13,727 bases of DNA from Parvularculaceae bacterium UBA4496 (GTDB taxonomy: Bacteria > Pseudomonadota > Alphaproteobacteria > Caulobacterales > Parvularculaceae): positions 1-13,727 of the forward strand of contig DGNI01000127.1 of NCBI GenBank assembly GCA_002388885.1, read 5' to 3'. The translations under genes and the position numbers were made by a program. The notes beneath the pieces are model-generated. The model did no database searches. It was not told the origin of the DNA and was given only the letters and a program-made list of their open reading frames with translations. Below are positions 7,894 to 13,703 of this stretch, piece after piece (the stretch's first letter is position 1; every line of letters starts with the position of its first letter).

Positions 7894-8337
7894 TTACTGA
7901 TTGATTTCCGGTTCAACGAGTTTTGCGAGTTTTCGCAATGATTCCTGCCAGCCGAGATAACAGGCTTCAACGGGGATCATGTCCGGTAAGTCTTCCTGCT
8001 CGACGGTCATTTCCGTGCCGACCGATACCGCCTTCAAAATGACAGTGACTTTCATTTCGCCGGGCAGGTTCGGGTCGTCGAAGCTGTCAGTGTAGACGAG
8101 TTTTTCACCCTTCACGAGCTCCAGATACTCGCCGCCAAAGGAATGAATATTGCCGGTGGTGAAATTCCGGAACGACATTTTGTGCCTGCCGCCGATCTTG
8201 GCGTCCAGTTCGTGAACGGTGCAGAGAAAACCGTAAGGCGGCAGCCAACTGGCGATGGCGTCCGGTTCAAGGAACGCCCGGTAAACTTTTTCAGGCTTGG
8301 CGGCGATGACGCGGTGGAGGCTGACTGTATTTGGCAT
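7894..8337 (-). CDS. SRPBCC/AHSA1-domain protein (first gene of the pair)
   Basis: The protein has 147 residues and is a paralogue of its downstream neighbour. The order of elements is the same: SLHRVIAAKPEKVYRAFLEP, then IASWLPPYGF, then DAKIGGRHKMSFRN, then GGEYLELVKGEKLVYTDSFD, and a final helix YLGWQESLRKLAKLVEPE. The ATG is preceded by GAAAGG at a workable distance. The 254 bases upstream, before the next gene, hold a promoter with an operator-like palindrome and no other convincing feature. In many bacteria AHSA1 genes sit beside an ArsR-type regulator gene; none is present here, so the regulator must be encoded elsewhere. The fold is clear; function and ligand are unknown. Confidence 0.88.
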   Translation of the reverse strand: MPNTVSLHRVIAAKPEKVYRAFLEPDAIASWLPPYGFLCTVHELDAKIGGRHKMSFRNFTTGNIHSFGGEYLELVKGEKLVYTDSFDDPNLPGEMKVTVILKAVSVGTEMTVEQEDLPDMIPVEACYLGWQESLRKLAKLVEPEINQ

Positions 8338-8424
8338 GTGGCGGCCTTTCAGTTTTGAAGTTGTGCTCTTGTCTGACCGGCGGCGCGGTTGGTTTGCTTT
8401 GCCTGCGGTCGCCCTGTTGGCTAT

Positions 8425-8453
8425 TCAATACCAACCAGTCGGTATGTTGTCAA
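8425..8453 (-). promoter_or_regulatory. Promoter of the SRPBCC operon
   Basis: On the minus strand a perfect TTGACA (8453-8448) is followed after exactly 17 bases by TATTGA (8430-8425), which matches the -10 consensus at its first three positions. Transcription would start near 8418 and leave a leader of about 80 bases before the ATG at 8337. The whole spacer is occupied by a palindrome, listed separately. Confidence 0.5.
8428..8445. promoter_or_regulatory. Operator-like 18-base palindrome, TetR-family style
   Basis: The plus strand reads ATACCAACCAGTCGGTAT. Fourteen of the 18 positions are symmetrical (ATACC-n-AC-nn-GT-n-GGTAT). This is close to the ACCGAC..GTCGGT type of site known for several TetR-family repressors. 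It lies entirely between the -35 and -10 boxes, where bound protein would block RNA polymerase. The match to a TetR-type site is inference from shape; no regulator gene is nearby. Confidence 0.5.
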
Positions 8454-8591
8454 CCGGCGATACATGAAATTCTGGAAAAACCCGCTTGAGAGACAGATGC
8501 CGAAAAAAAACTGGCTGGGCGGCGCGAATGAACCCATGAGAAACGAATGTGAACAACCGGCCTGCATAACGGCGAAATGCGGGGAGGCGCG

Positions 8592-9146
8592 TTACCCGCG
8601 CTTTCGTTCATAAAGCAGGATCAGTCCGCCGGTCTTGAGCGGCCGCGCTTCCCGCAGGGTGAAGTGCGCGCGCCCGCTTGACGGTTTGAACAGCGGCGCG
8701 CCTTCGCCCCACACAACCGGCGCAAGGCAAAGGCGGTATTCGTCCACCATGTCTTCCGCCATCAGCGTCGCCAAAAGATCGGCGCTGCCGAAGACGAACA
8801 CGTCCTTGCCGTCTTCCTGCTTGAGCGCTTTGACCGTATCGGCCGCTTCGCCTTTTAACAGCCGGCTGTTGTTCCAATCAGCTTCCTCGAGCGTTCGCGA
8901 GGCCACGGCCTTTTCAATACTGTTCATCATCTCGGCGATCGGGCCTTCCTCCTTCGTCCAATGGTCGCGCATCCCTTCATAGGTGCGCCGTCCAAAGAGA
9001 AGCGTGCCGATCTCCGCGCCTTGCGTAAGTGAAAACGCCTCCAGCTCCTCGCCCCAGACCGTGCCGTGCATGTCGAGCTGCCAGGGGCCGGCGCCTTCGA
9101 AGTAACCATCAAGGGTCATGACGTTCCAGGCGATCAATTTTCTCAT
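8592..9146 (-). CDS. Dihydrofolate reductase family protein (RibD C-terminal-like)
   Basis: The protein has 184 residues. The start MRKLIAWN is fixed by GGAAAGGA eight bases upstream; the frame runs on another 36 codons without a ribosome site. It shows the DHFR-like/RibD-C layout: first strand with NVMTLDGYFEG, then TLLFGRRTYEGM, then a mid-region ending in DVFVFGSADLLATLM, then VDEYRLCLAPVVWGEGAPLF, and a final strand GGLILLYERK. Family members bind NADPH and reduce diverse substrates; most are uncharacterised, and true folate activity is not expected for this subgroup. It is divergent from a distant paralogue starting at 9381 and downstream of the SRPBCC promoter region. Confidence 0.87.
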   Translation of the reverse strand: MRKLIAWNVMTLDGYFEGAGPWQLDMHGTVWGEELEAFSLTQGAEIGTLLFGRRTYEGMRDHWTKEEGPIAEMMNSIEKAVASRTLEEADWNNSRLLKGEAADTVKALKQEDGKDVFVFGSADLLATLMAEDMVDEYRLCLAPVVWGEGAPLFKPSSGRAHFTLREARPLKTGGLILLYERKRG

Positions 9147-9189
9147 GGCCGATCCTTTCCGGCGTACTGTCCGATTTAAAATGCAATCA

Positions 9190-9230
9190 ACTGCAAATCT
9201 GCGCCGCTCATGCGGATTCCTGTTTGCAGT
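9190..9230. repeat. Inverted repeat in the divergent promoter region
   Basis: ACTGCAAA (9190-9197) is repeated in inverse as TTTGCAGT (9223-9230), with a small inner dyad CCGC/GCGG between them. It lies 44 bases upstream of the minus-strand reductase start, within the 234-base gap between the two divergent reductases. It could be a cruciform operator, or chance: eight-base arms at this distance are not rare. Confidence 0.3.
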
Positions 9231-9380
9231 ATACGCTACACAAAGTCTGAACATTCATATTTCATCCAGTTGCCGTGTCCTTCCATACGTTTTTTGCGGA
9301 TCGCTATCGCGGGGCGGTTCCCGGCTCGTCATTAAGGGCGGCTCAGGTTATCCTGGCGAACCCCCGATGGAGAGGTAAGC

Positions 9381-9932
9381 ATGGCGAAACTTTTCTACGG
9401 AATGAACGTGTCGCTTGACGGCTATGTCGATCATGACGGGTTTGCGCCCGACCCAGTGTTGTTTCGTCATTTCATTAAGCAAACGCGCGGGCTTGCCGGC
9501 AGCCTTTACGGCCGCCGCCTTTACGAGATCATGCGCTATTGGGATGAAGACCACCCCGAATGGACTGCTGCGGAGCATGACTTTGCGGCGGCGTGGAGAA
9601 GCAACCCGAAATGGGTCGTATCGCGTTCGTTGACGTCAGTAGGCGCCAACGCTGCGCTTGTCACCGGCGATGTCGAGGCGCAGATACGCCGGCTGAAAGA
9701 CGAGCAAGACGGCGAAATCGAAATTGGCGGGCCGGACCTCGCGCAAAGCCTCGGTGAACTTGGCCTTATTGACGAGTATCGTCTCTATCTTCACCCGGTC
9801 GTGCTTGGCCGCGGCAATCCGTTCTTCGCCGCCGCCCGGCCGCCGCTTCGTCTTGTGGCCAGCGATGTGATCGGCGAGGGCGTGATCAGGCTCATCTACG
9901 TCCCGGCAAACCGGAATGAAAAACACGCATAG
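9381..9932 (+). CDS. Dihydrofolate reductase family protein (RibD C-terminal-like), second paralogue
   Basis: The protein has 183 residues, and the ATG is preceded by GGAGAGG. The course is that of the DHFR-like/RibD-C family: GMNVSLDGYVDHDGF (7-21), then SLYGRRLYEIM, then a conserved acidic/aromatic stretch (RYWDEDHPEWTAAEHDFA), then EIEIGGPDLAQSL, then LIDEYRLYLHPVVLGRGNPFF, and a last strand GVIRLIYVP. It is only distantly similar to the reductase on the other side of the 234-base gap, so the two are not a recent duplication. NADPH-dependent reduction is expected from the family; the substrate is unknown. A weak stem (AGCGC/GCGCT) just after the stop lacks a T-tract. Confidence 0.88.
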   Translation: MAKLFYGMNVSLDGYVDHDGFAPDPVLFRHFIKQTRGLAGSLYGRRLYEIMRYWDEDHPEWTAAEHDFAAAWRSNPKWVVSRSLTSVGANAALVTGDVEAQIRRLKDEQDGEIEIGGPDLAQSLGELGLIDEYRLYLHPVVLGRGNPFFAAARPPLRLVASDVIGEGVIRLIYVPANRNEKHA

Positions 9933-9994
9933 CGCGACCGAGCGCTTCGAAATTACATCCTTTGTGATGAAAATCGACAGGAATCCCAGTGTTG

Positions 9995-10010
9995 GTGGAT
10001 AGATATCCAC
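9995..10010. repeat. 16-base dyad, operator-like
   Basis: GTGGATA and its exact complement TATCCAC are separated by two bases. It stands 18 bases upstream of an ATG with a good ribosome site (10029) whose reading frame is otherwise unconvincing. It could be a repressor site or a remnant of a lost gene. Confidence 0.35.
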
Positions 10011-10153
10011 GGGGGTTCGGGAGGCCTTATGATGCCTTCCATGAATTGTTCTGTGAAAAAATCTGTCTTGCCCAGGCGTGCGAAAATGCATGCTGTGATT
10101 GCGCGCGCATCCGGAATGACAATTCAGACGAAGGACGGACTCTATCAGACAAA

Positions 10154-10257
10154 AATGTTGCACAAACATTGTGGCGAAGTTGCACAACATTTCGCTGCAG
10201 CCCTTGCGGCAGGCCAAAGAGACGAGGCGCGCGGGGCGGGGTTGTACAACATTTGCG
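10154..10257. repeat. Three TTGYACAA-type palindromic sites
   Basis: Site 1 (10154-10170) is AATGTT-GCACA-AACATT, a perfect six-base inverted repeat. Site 2 (10179-10195) begins GTTGCACAACATTTCGC and site 3 (10241-10257) begins GTTGTACAACATTTGCG; the latter two share the core and the tail. GTTGTACAAC in site 3 is a perfect ten-base palindrome. The core fits the TnGT...ACnA pattern of GntR/FadR-type operators, among others. No gene is clearly placed to be controlled by them. Confidence 0.45.
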
Positions 10258-10282
10258 ATGAAAAGCGCACGAGAGCGCCGCA

Positions 10283-10317
10283 CAAAGAAAAAGGGCGCCG
10301 CTTAAGCGACGCCCTTT
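10283..10317 (-). terminator. Strong intrinsic terminator, minus strand
   Basis: The minus strand reads AAAGGGCG, one mismatch, CGC, loop TTAA, GCG, then CGCCCTTT, followed directly by TTCTTTG. That is an 8-bp GC-rich stem extended by three pairs, ending in a run of five T, then C and three more T. In the plus direction the T-run is broken (TTTCTTCCC), so the minus direction is favoured. No protein-coding gene ends within 580 bases upstream of it, which suggests it ends a noncoding transcript. Confidence 0.8.
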
Positions 10318-10802
10318 CTTCCCGCTTTCGCGGAAAATCCGGAGCACACCCCAATCCAGTGAGAATTCAAGTGCGTTCCAGTGCAAGCGTTAAACGAACC
10401 CGTTTCCGTATCCGTCTTCACTCACTAGACCTTTCGGGCGCGCTGCTCGGGTCGTGGCTGCCGGCATTTGCGTTTCGCCATGTCCGCAACTTCGCGTCCT
10501 TCAGATCCGCGCCACCTCTTCCTATGCTTCCGCTTGCGCTTCCGCCAGACTTCGATGTCGCGCGCCGATTTGCAGCTGGCCCGCTGCTCACGGCGATACC
10601 GGTTCCTCGCTTGCGCACCGCCTTTCGGCTTTACGTGCGAGGCCGAACCGCTCAGGTCCGTCCATCACGCAGGAAACTTACCTTTGTTTCCCTTCGCCTT
10701 CGTGCTTCTGAGCGTTGCACTTGGCCAGCGTCTGTTCTCGTTCCGCCCGTCCAACCCGCCGCTAGGCAAACGCGACGATTTGTCGATAGGGCCGCGGAAC
10801 AT
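10284..10802 (-). ncRNA. Candidate structured noncoding RNA of about 500 nucleotides, family not recognised
   Basis: Evidence is structural. Read on the minus strand: a 7-bp pair GTTCCGC (10800-10794) with GCGGAAC (10746-10740); an extended hairpin at 10649-10601 (GGTTC..GAACC, CTC/GAG, GCAC/GTGC) capped by GCC-GAAA-GGC; a two-step hairpin at 10595-10563 (CGCCG/CGGCG around GCAGC/GCTGC); an eight-pair hairpin at 10337-10318 capped by GAAA; and the terminator stem. A nine-pair long-range helix can form between CCAAGTGCAA (10724-10715) and TTGCACTGG (10386-10378), closing the body. GNRA loops appear only when read on the minus strand. I looked for the conserved cores of RNase P RNA, tmRNA and SRP RNA and did not find them. 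The 5' end is a guess placed just before the first helix. Alternatives are a decayed gene or a long untranslated tail of the DUF938 transcript. Confidence 0.4.
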
Positions 10803-10903
10803 GATCAGAATACAAACTTATTGACTTCCGTCGAATCATTCTTTTCCACAATCTTTCGGAAAAAGTTTTGGGGAAAAACGGCGCAAAGAATTTCAAATAC
10901 TTG

Positions 10904-11560
10904 TCAGGTTTTCCTGAAGATCACGGACAAGTTGTTCGCGGGCATTTCCACAACGGCGTCGAGCGTGAGAGAATTTTTTTGCGCCAACGGCGTGATCTCA
11001 TGCTCCAGATCGCGCACGCCCCAGCGCGCGTCGCGCGACTTGAGGCTTTCGTCGAACGCCGCATTGGAAGGCGCACTGTGAACGCCTTTTCGCGCGAAAG
11101 GCCCGTAAAGAAAGAGCTTGCCGCTCGGCTTCAGGAGGCGCCTGGCGCCCGAGAACAATCCTACGGCGGCGGCGAACGGCGCGATGTGGATCATGTTGAT
11201 GGAAACGAGCCCATCAAACGGCGCGTCTTTTTCAACACCCCACTCCTTCGCGGTCACGTCGATGGCGTGCGGGCCGGAAAGGTTGGCGAGCCTCGCGTCG
11301 GCGATCCAGGCAGCGATCGAGCCTCTCGACGTGGGATCGGGATCGCCCGTATGCCATTGAACTTCAGGCAGCGCGCCGGCGAGATGAGCCGCGTGTTCGC
11401 CCGTGCCGCCCCCGATTTCGAGGATTTTGCCGCTCGCCGGCATGGTTTTGAGGAAGACGTAGCGGATCGGATCGCGATTTCTCGCCGTCGACGGCGAGAA
11501 AAGCTTTTCGCCTGCGCTCGCGCGGTCCTCCAGCGCGATTTCTTTCGGCTTATCGGGCAT
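10904..11560 (-). CDS. DUF938-family SAM-dependent methyltransferase
   Basis: The protein has 218 residues, slightly longer than the family's usual 200. The N-terminal SPSTARNRDPI (22-32) is a signature of DUF938. It is followed by the SAM-binding motif I ILEIGGGTGEHAAHLA (46-61), an acidic GDPDPTSRGSIAAW segment (72-85), SINMIHIAPF and the late strand LFLYGPFARKGVH. The substrate of this family is not established. It starts nine bases after the stop of the radical SAM gene in the same direction, so the two are surely co-transcribed. No clear Shine-Dalgarno sequence lies at the ATG, only a G-run 13-16 bases before it, so translational coupling is likely. The next terminator downstream is almost 600 bases away, beyond the RNA candidate. 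Confidence 0.88.
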   Translation of the reverse strand: MPDKPKEIALEDRASAGEKLFSPSTARNRDPIRYVFLKTMPASGKILEIGGGTGEHAAHLAGALPEVQWHTGDPDPTSRGSIAAWIADARLANLSGPHAIDVTAKEWGVEKDAPFDGLVSINMIHIAPFAAAVGLFSGARRLLKPSGKLFLYGPFARKGVHSAPSNAAFDESLKSRDARWGVRDLEHEITPLAQKNSLTLDAVVEMPANNLSVIFRKT

Positions 11561-11569
11561 GGGCGCGGT

Positions 11570-12520
11570 TTACCCCGAACAGCTTGCGCCGCCAAGGACG
11601 CAGAACTGCGCGCAATACGGGTGATTGAGCTTTACCGGGGCTGCGGCGGCGGCGAGGCTTTCGCCCATTTCGAACTGTTCGTCGTACGGCAGCAGCGTGC
11701 AGGAGAGGACGATCGGTTTCGCGGCGCCTTTGCGTTTCACCAGCATGCGCGAACTGGCGCACATCACGTCGCGCGGGTCCTTGCCAAGAATGCGCCAGCA
11801 ATCGGTGGTAATCTCGGGCGCGTCGCGGCGCTCGTCCATTTCGGGAAAAACGATCAGTTGATGCGGATCGTTTGCATCGAGCGGAATTTTCTGTTCGGCG
11901 AACAGGCGGGCGAATCCGTTGCGCACTTGTCCTTCGCTTTCGCCGCTGAGGGTGCGTCCCGCAATGCTTATCTGAAATTTGTTTTTGATGAGCCAGCACA
12001 AACCGTCGAGGCCTGCAGCAAACGCGCCGGCCCCACGTTCTTCATCGTGGCTCTCTTTCGTGTAGTGATCGAGCGAAACCCGCAGCGTCAGTTTTCCGCC
12101 GTAAGCATTTTGCAACCGAAGCAGTTCCGCGCATACATGCGGGCGCATCATCGGGCGCATGGCGTTGGTGAGAACGAGAACATCAAAGCCGCGCGACAGC
12201 GCCCCGCCGATCATCGCCGCCGCTTCCGGGTTCATGAACGGCTCGCCGCCGGTGAAGCCGATTTCGCTGGCGCCCATGGCGCGCGCCTCATCCAGAAACG
12301 GTTCAAGCTCTTTCAGGGTCAAATAGACGAGGCGGTCATTGGCGGGCGAGGACTCAATATAACAATGCGCGCATTCGACGTTGCAGAGCGTGCCGGTGTT
12401 CACCCACAGGGTTTCAAGACGGGCGAGCGGAACCGATGCGCGCGCCGCGCCGTCAGCGGTTTTGTCAGGATGCTGAAATTTACCGCCCCGATAACTGAGG
12501 GGCGTCACTGCGCCGTCCAT
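11570..12520 (-). CDS. Radical SAM protein with cysteine-rich SPASM-like C-terminus
   Basis: The protein has 316 residues. The radical SAM cluster motif CNVECAHC (Cys46, Cys50, Cys53) binds the [4Fe-4S] cluster that cleaves S-adenosylmethionine. GFTGGEPFMNP (88-98) is the SAM-contacting GGEP motif. Further strands SLDHYTKESHDEERG (149-163) and ISIAGRTLSGES follow the partial TIM barrel. The C-terminal part has cysteines at 254, 274, 303, 307 and 314 (ending CAQFCVLGGASCSG), enough to bind an auxiliary iron-sulfur cluster as in SPASM/twitch enzymes. The substrate is unknown. No short precursor peptide gene is visible next to it, and the partner is a DUF938 methyltransferase nine bases downstream. 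The ATG follows GGGAA at a short distance. It begins only 36 bases behind a strong terminator hairpin. Confidence 0.9.
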   Translation of the reverse strand: MDGAVTPLSYRGGKFQHPDKTADGAARASVPLARLETLWVNTGTLCNVECAHCYIESSPANDRLVYLTLKELEPFLDEARAMGASEIGFTGGEPFMNPEAAAMIGGALSRGFDVLVLTNAMRPMMRPHVCAELLRLQNAYGGKLTLRVSLDHYTKESHDEERGAGAFAAGLDGLCWLIKNKFQISIAGRTLSGESEGQVRNGFARLFAEQKIPLDANDPHQLIVFPEMDERRDAPEITTDCWRILGKDPRDVMCASSRMLVKRKGAAKPIVLSCTLLPYDEQFEMGESLAAAAAPVKLNHPYCAQFCVLGGASCSG

Positions 12521-12555
12521 AGGGTTCCCGTCTCAATCTTGAGCCAGCTTGCGCG

Positions 12556-12589
12556 GAAACGCCCGCCGGCGGCAACCGGCGGGCGTTTC
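12556..12589 (-). terminator. 14-bp perfect hairpin terminator after the SYLF gene
   Basis: GAAACGCCCGCCGG (12556-12569) pairs without mismatch with CCGGCGGGCGTTTC (12576-12589) around a six-base loop. The stem carries its own A and T ends, the usual form of terminators in GC-rich alphaproteobacteria. No further T-run follows on either strand. It lies 34 bases past the stop of the minus-strand SYLF gene. Confidence 0.7.
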
Positions 12590-12622
12590 ACACCCAATCA
12601 ATTCGGCGTAAGCGCCTATTGT

Positions 12623-13432
12623 TTACTCGCTCTCAATCGGGTCGAGCGGCGCGCCGTAAACAGCGTCGTCTTCATAAGCCGGTTCGGCGGGCAGGGGCTC
12701 GCCGGTCAGCGGATCCGTTCTTGCCGGCCGCAACGGCGCCACCAGCGCGGGCTGGTCGCGGTGGGCGAGCGCCCAGACGGCATTTTGCAAAACTGCCGAC
12801 TGCGGGCGCGAAACCCGTTCGCGATAGATGATATCCGCGGGCGTCACATCGGCCTGATAATAGCCGCGGTTCCACGAGCCGCGCGATTTCAGCACGGCGC
12901 CCTCAAGGCTGATGCCGCCATAAAGGCCGCGCGAGCGGGAGAAGGCGAGCACATCGACGGTCTGCGCCTTCGCGCCGGCGCCGATCGGTCCGGCGGCAAT
13001 CGACAGGTCAGCCCCAAGTTTGACGGTGGTCGAGAGCAAATGCTCCATGCCGCGCTGGGTCATAACGAGCAGGATCGTCTCAGACCCTTCAAATCCGGCC
13101 TGAAAGCCGATCGAGAGCGAGCCGACGGTGAAAAATGTCGGTTCGGACCAGCTGCCGTCGTCATTGCGGGCCAGCATGACGGCATTGCCGCCCGATGCGC
13201 CGACAATGAAGCCGCCGCGCAGCGATTTCGGAATGATCACCATGGCTTTCGCGTTATCGGCCGCATCCCAGAGCGGCTCGAATGCGCTGTCATTTGCGAA
13301 GTAGCTGACCGTGTCCGCCGCGTCGATGATCAGCTCTTCGGCCTTTTCCTGTTTGGTTTCCGCAGCGGCGGGCGCAATCGCGACCATGATCGCTGCGCCG
13401 AATGCGCCGAGAATGCTTAATAGCCGTGTCAT
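12623..13432 (-). CDS. Secreted SYLF-domain (Ysc84-like) lipid-binding protein
   Basis: The protein has 269 residues from an ATG preceded by AAAGGAGG seven bases upstream, a perfect ribosome site that decides the start over upstream in-frame alternatives. The N-terminus is a clear signal peptide (residues 1-24, ending APAAA before ETKQ). The SYLF domain spans roughly residues 40-225: AKAMVIIPKSLRGGFIVGASGGNAVML, then GSWSEPTFFTVGSLSIGFQAG, then ILLVMTQRGMEHLL, then KLGADLSIAAGPIGAGA, then VLAFSRSRGLYGGISLEGAVL, and YYQADVTPADIIYRERV. This family was named for SH3YL1, Ysc84p and Lsb4p; the eukaryotic members bind phosphoinositides, while the bacterial secreted members have no settled role. The C-terminal 40 residues are Pro- and Glu-rich and probably disordered. 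It is followed by a hairpin terminator. Confidence 0.92.
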   Translation of the reverse strand: MTRLLSILGAFGAAIMVAIAPAAAETKQEKAEELIIDAADTVSYFANDSAFEPLWDAADNAKAMVIIPKSLRGGFIVGASGGNAVMLARNDDGSWSEPTFFTVGSLSIGFQAGFEGSETILLVMTQRGMEHLLSTTVKLGADLSIAAGPIGAGAKAQTVDVLAFSRSRGLYGGISLEGAVLKSRGSWNRGYYQADVTPADIIYRERVSRPQSAVLQNAVWALAHRDQPALVAPLRPARTDPLTGEPLPAEPAYEDDAVYGAPLDPIESE

Positions 13433-13582
13433 ATACCGGCCTCCTTTCGAATTCCGCGTCGGCGCGGGGAGACGCCCCTCGCCGTTTCGCGCCATAAATA
13501 AGACTGTTCGTGCGGGCAAAAAGATGGCGGCGCCCGCCGGTCCACATGAATTCTTGGAGAGATTTGCCTGCCCCGTCGAGGC

Positions 13583-13609
13583 CTTTTCGGCCCCGAACCG
13601 GCCGAAAAG
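13583..13609. repeat. 10-base inverted repeat in the 271-base gap before tRNA-Gly
   Basis: CTTTTCGGCC is followed after seven bases by its exact complement GGCCGAAAAG. There is no T-tract on either side, so it is not an obvious terminator. It lies between the divergent SYLF gene and the tRNA, about 150 bases upstream of the SYLF start. I see no convincing promoter pair in the rest of this gap. Confidence 0.4.
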
Positions 13610-13703
13610 CGGCGGCTTGACGAATAAGGAAGGCAGTTTCAGAAAGCCCGGGCGAGATATGCGGCCCAGTTTCGTCAGGCGCGAATTGCCCGGCCGCGGC
13701 GCT

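Larger units (their letters stand above)
9933..10282. other. Gene-free stretch with palindromic sites
   Basis: I see no convincing protein gene here. An ATG at 10029 has a good GGGAGG ahead of it, but the frame that follows has third-position GC near 55%, lower than the neighbours, and runs antisense through a terminator. The stretch carries a near-perfect dyad at 9995-10010 and three TTGYACAA-type sites between 10154 and 10257, listed separately. Confidence 0.6.

Noticed and set aside
8389..8613. Plus-strand open frame of 74 codons in the SRPBCC/reductase gap
   Set aside because: There is no ribosome site, it crosses the operator and minus-strand promoter, and its end overlaps the reductase gene. 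The translation is unlike a folded protein.
9931..9947. AGCGC/GCGCT stem after the second reductase gene
   Set aside because: It is a five-pair stem without a T-tract and overlaps the stop codon; not enough for a terminator.
10284..10802. RNase P RNA, tmRNA or SRP RNA as identity of the structured segment
   Set aside because: The conserved RNase P cores (for example GAGGAAAGTCCGG), the tmRNA ends and tag, and the SRP GGAAGG domain are all missing from both strands.
10797..10811. SOS-box-like ATTC-N7-GTTC at the head of the RNA candidate
   Set aside because: It differs by one base from the alphaproteobacterial LexA consensus GTTC-N7-GTTC. A one-mismatch hit to eight fixed bases is expected several times in a window of this size.
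10029..11081. Plus-strand open frame of 350 codons with a good ribosome site
   Set aside because: Third-position GC over the first 88 codons is about 55%, below the neighbouring genes. The frame crosses a terminator and the RNA candidate on the opposite strand and runs into the DUF938 gene. The translation is rich in Arg/Ser/Pro without a fold.
10868..13420. Plus-strand open frame of 850 codons
   Set aside because: It runs exactly antisense to three genes with clear families (SYLF, radical SAM, DUF938). Long antisense frames are a normal by-product of GC-rich codon usage, and its translation shows no domain.
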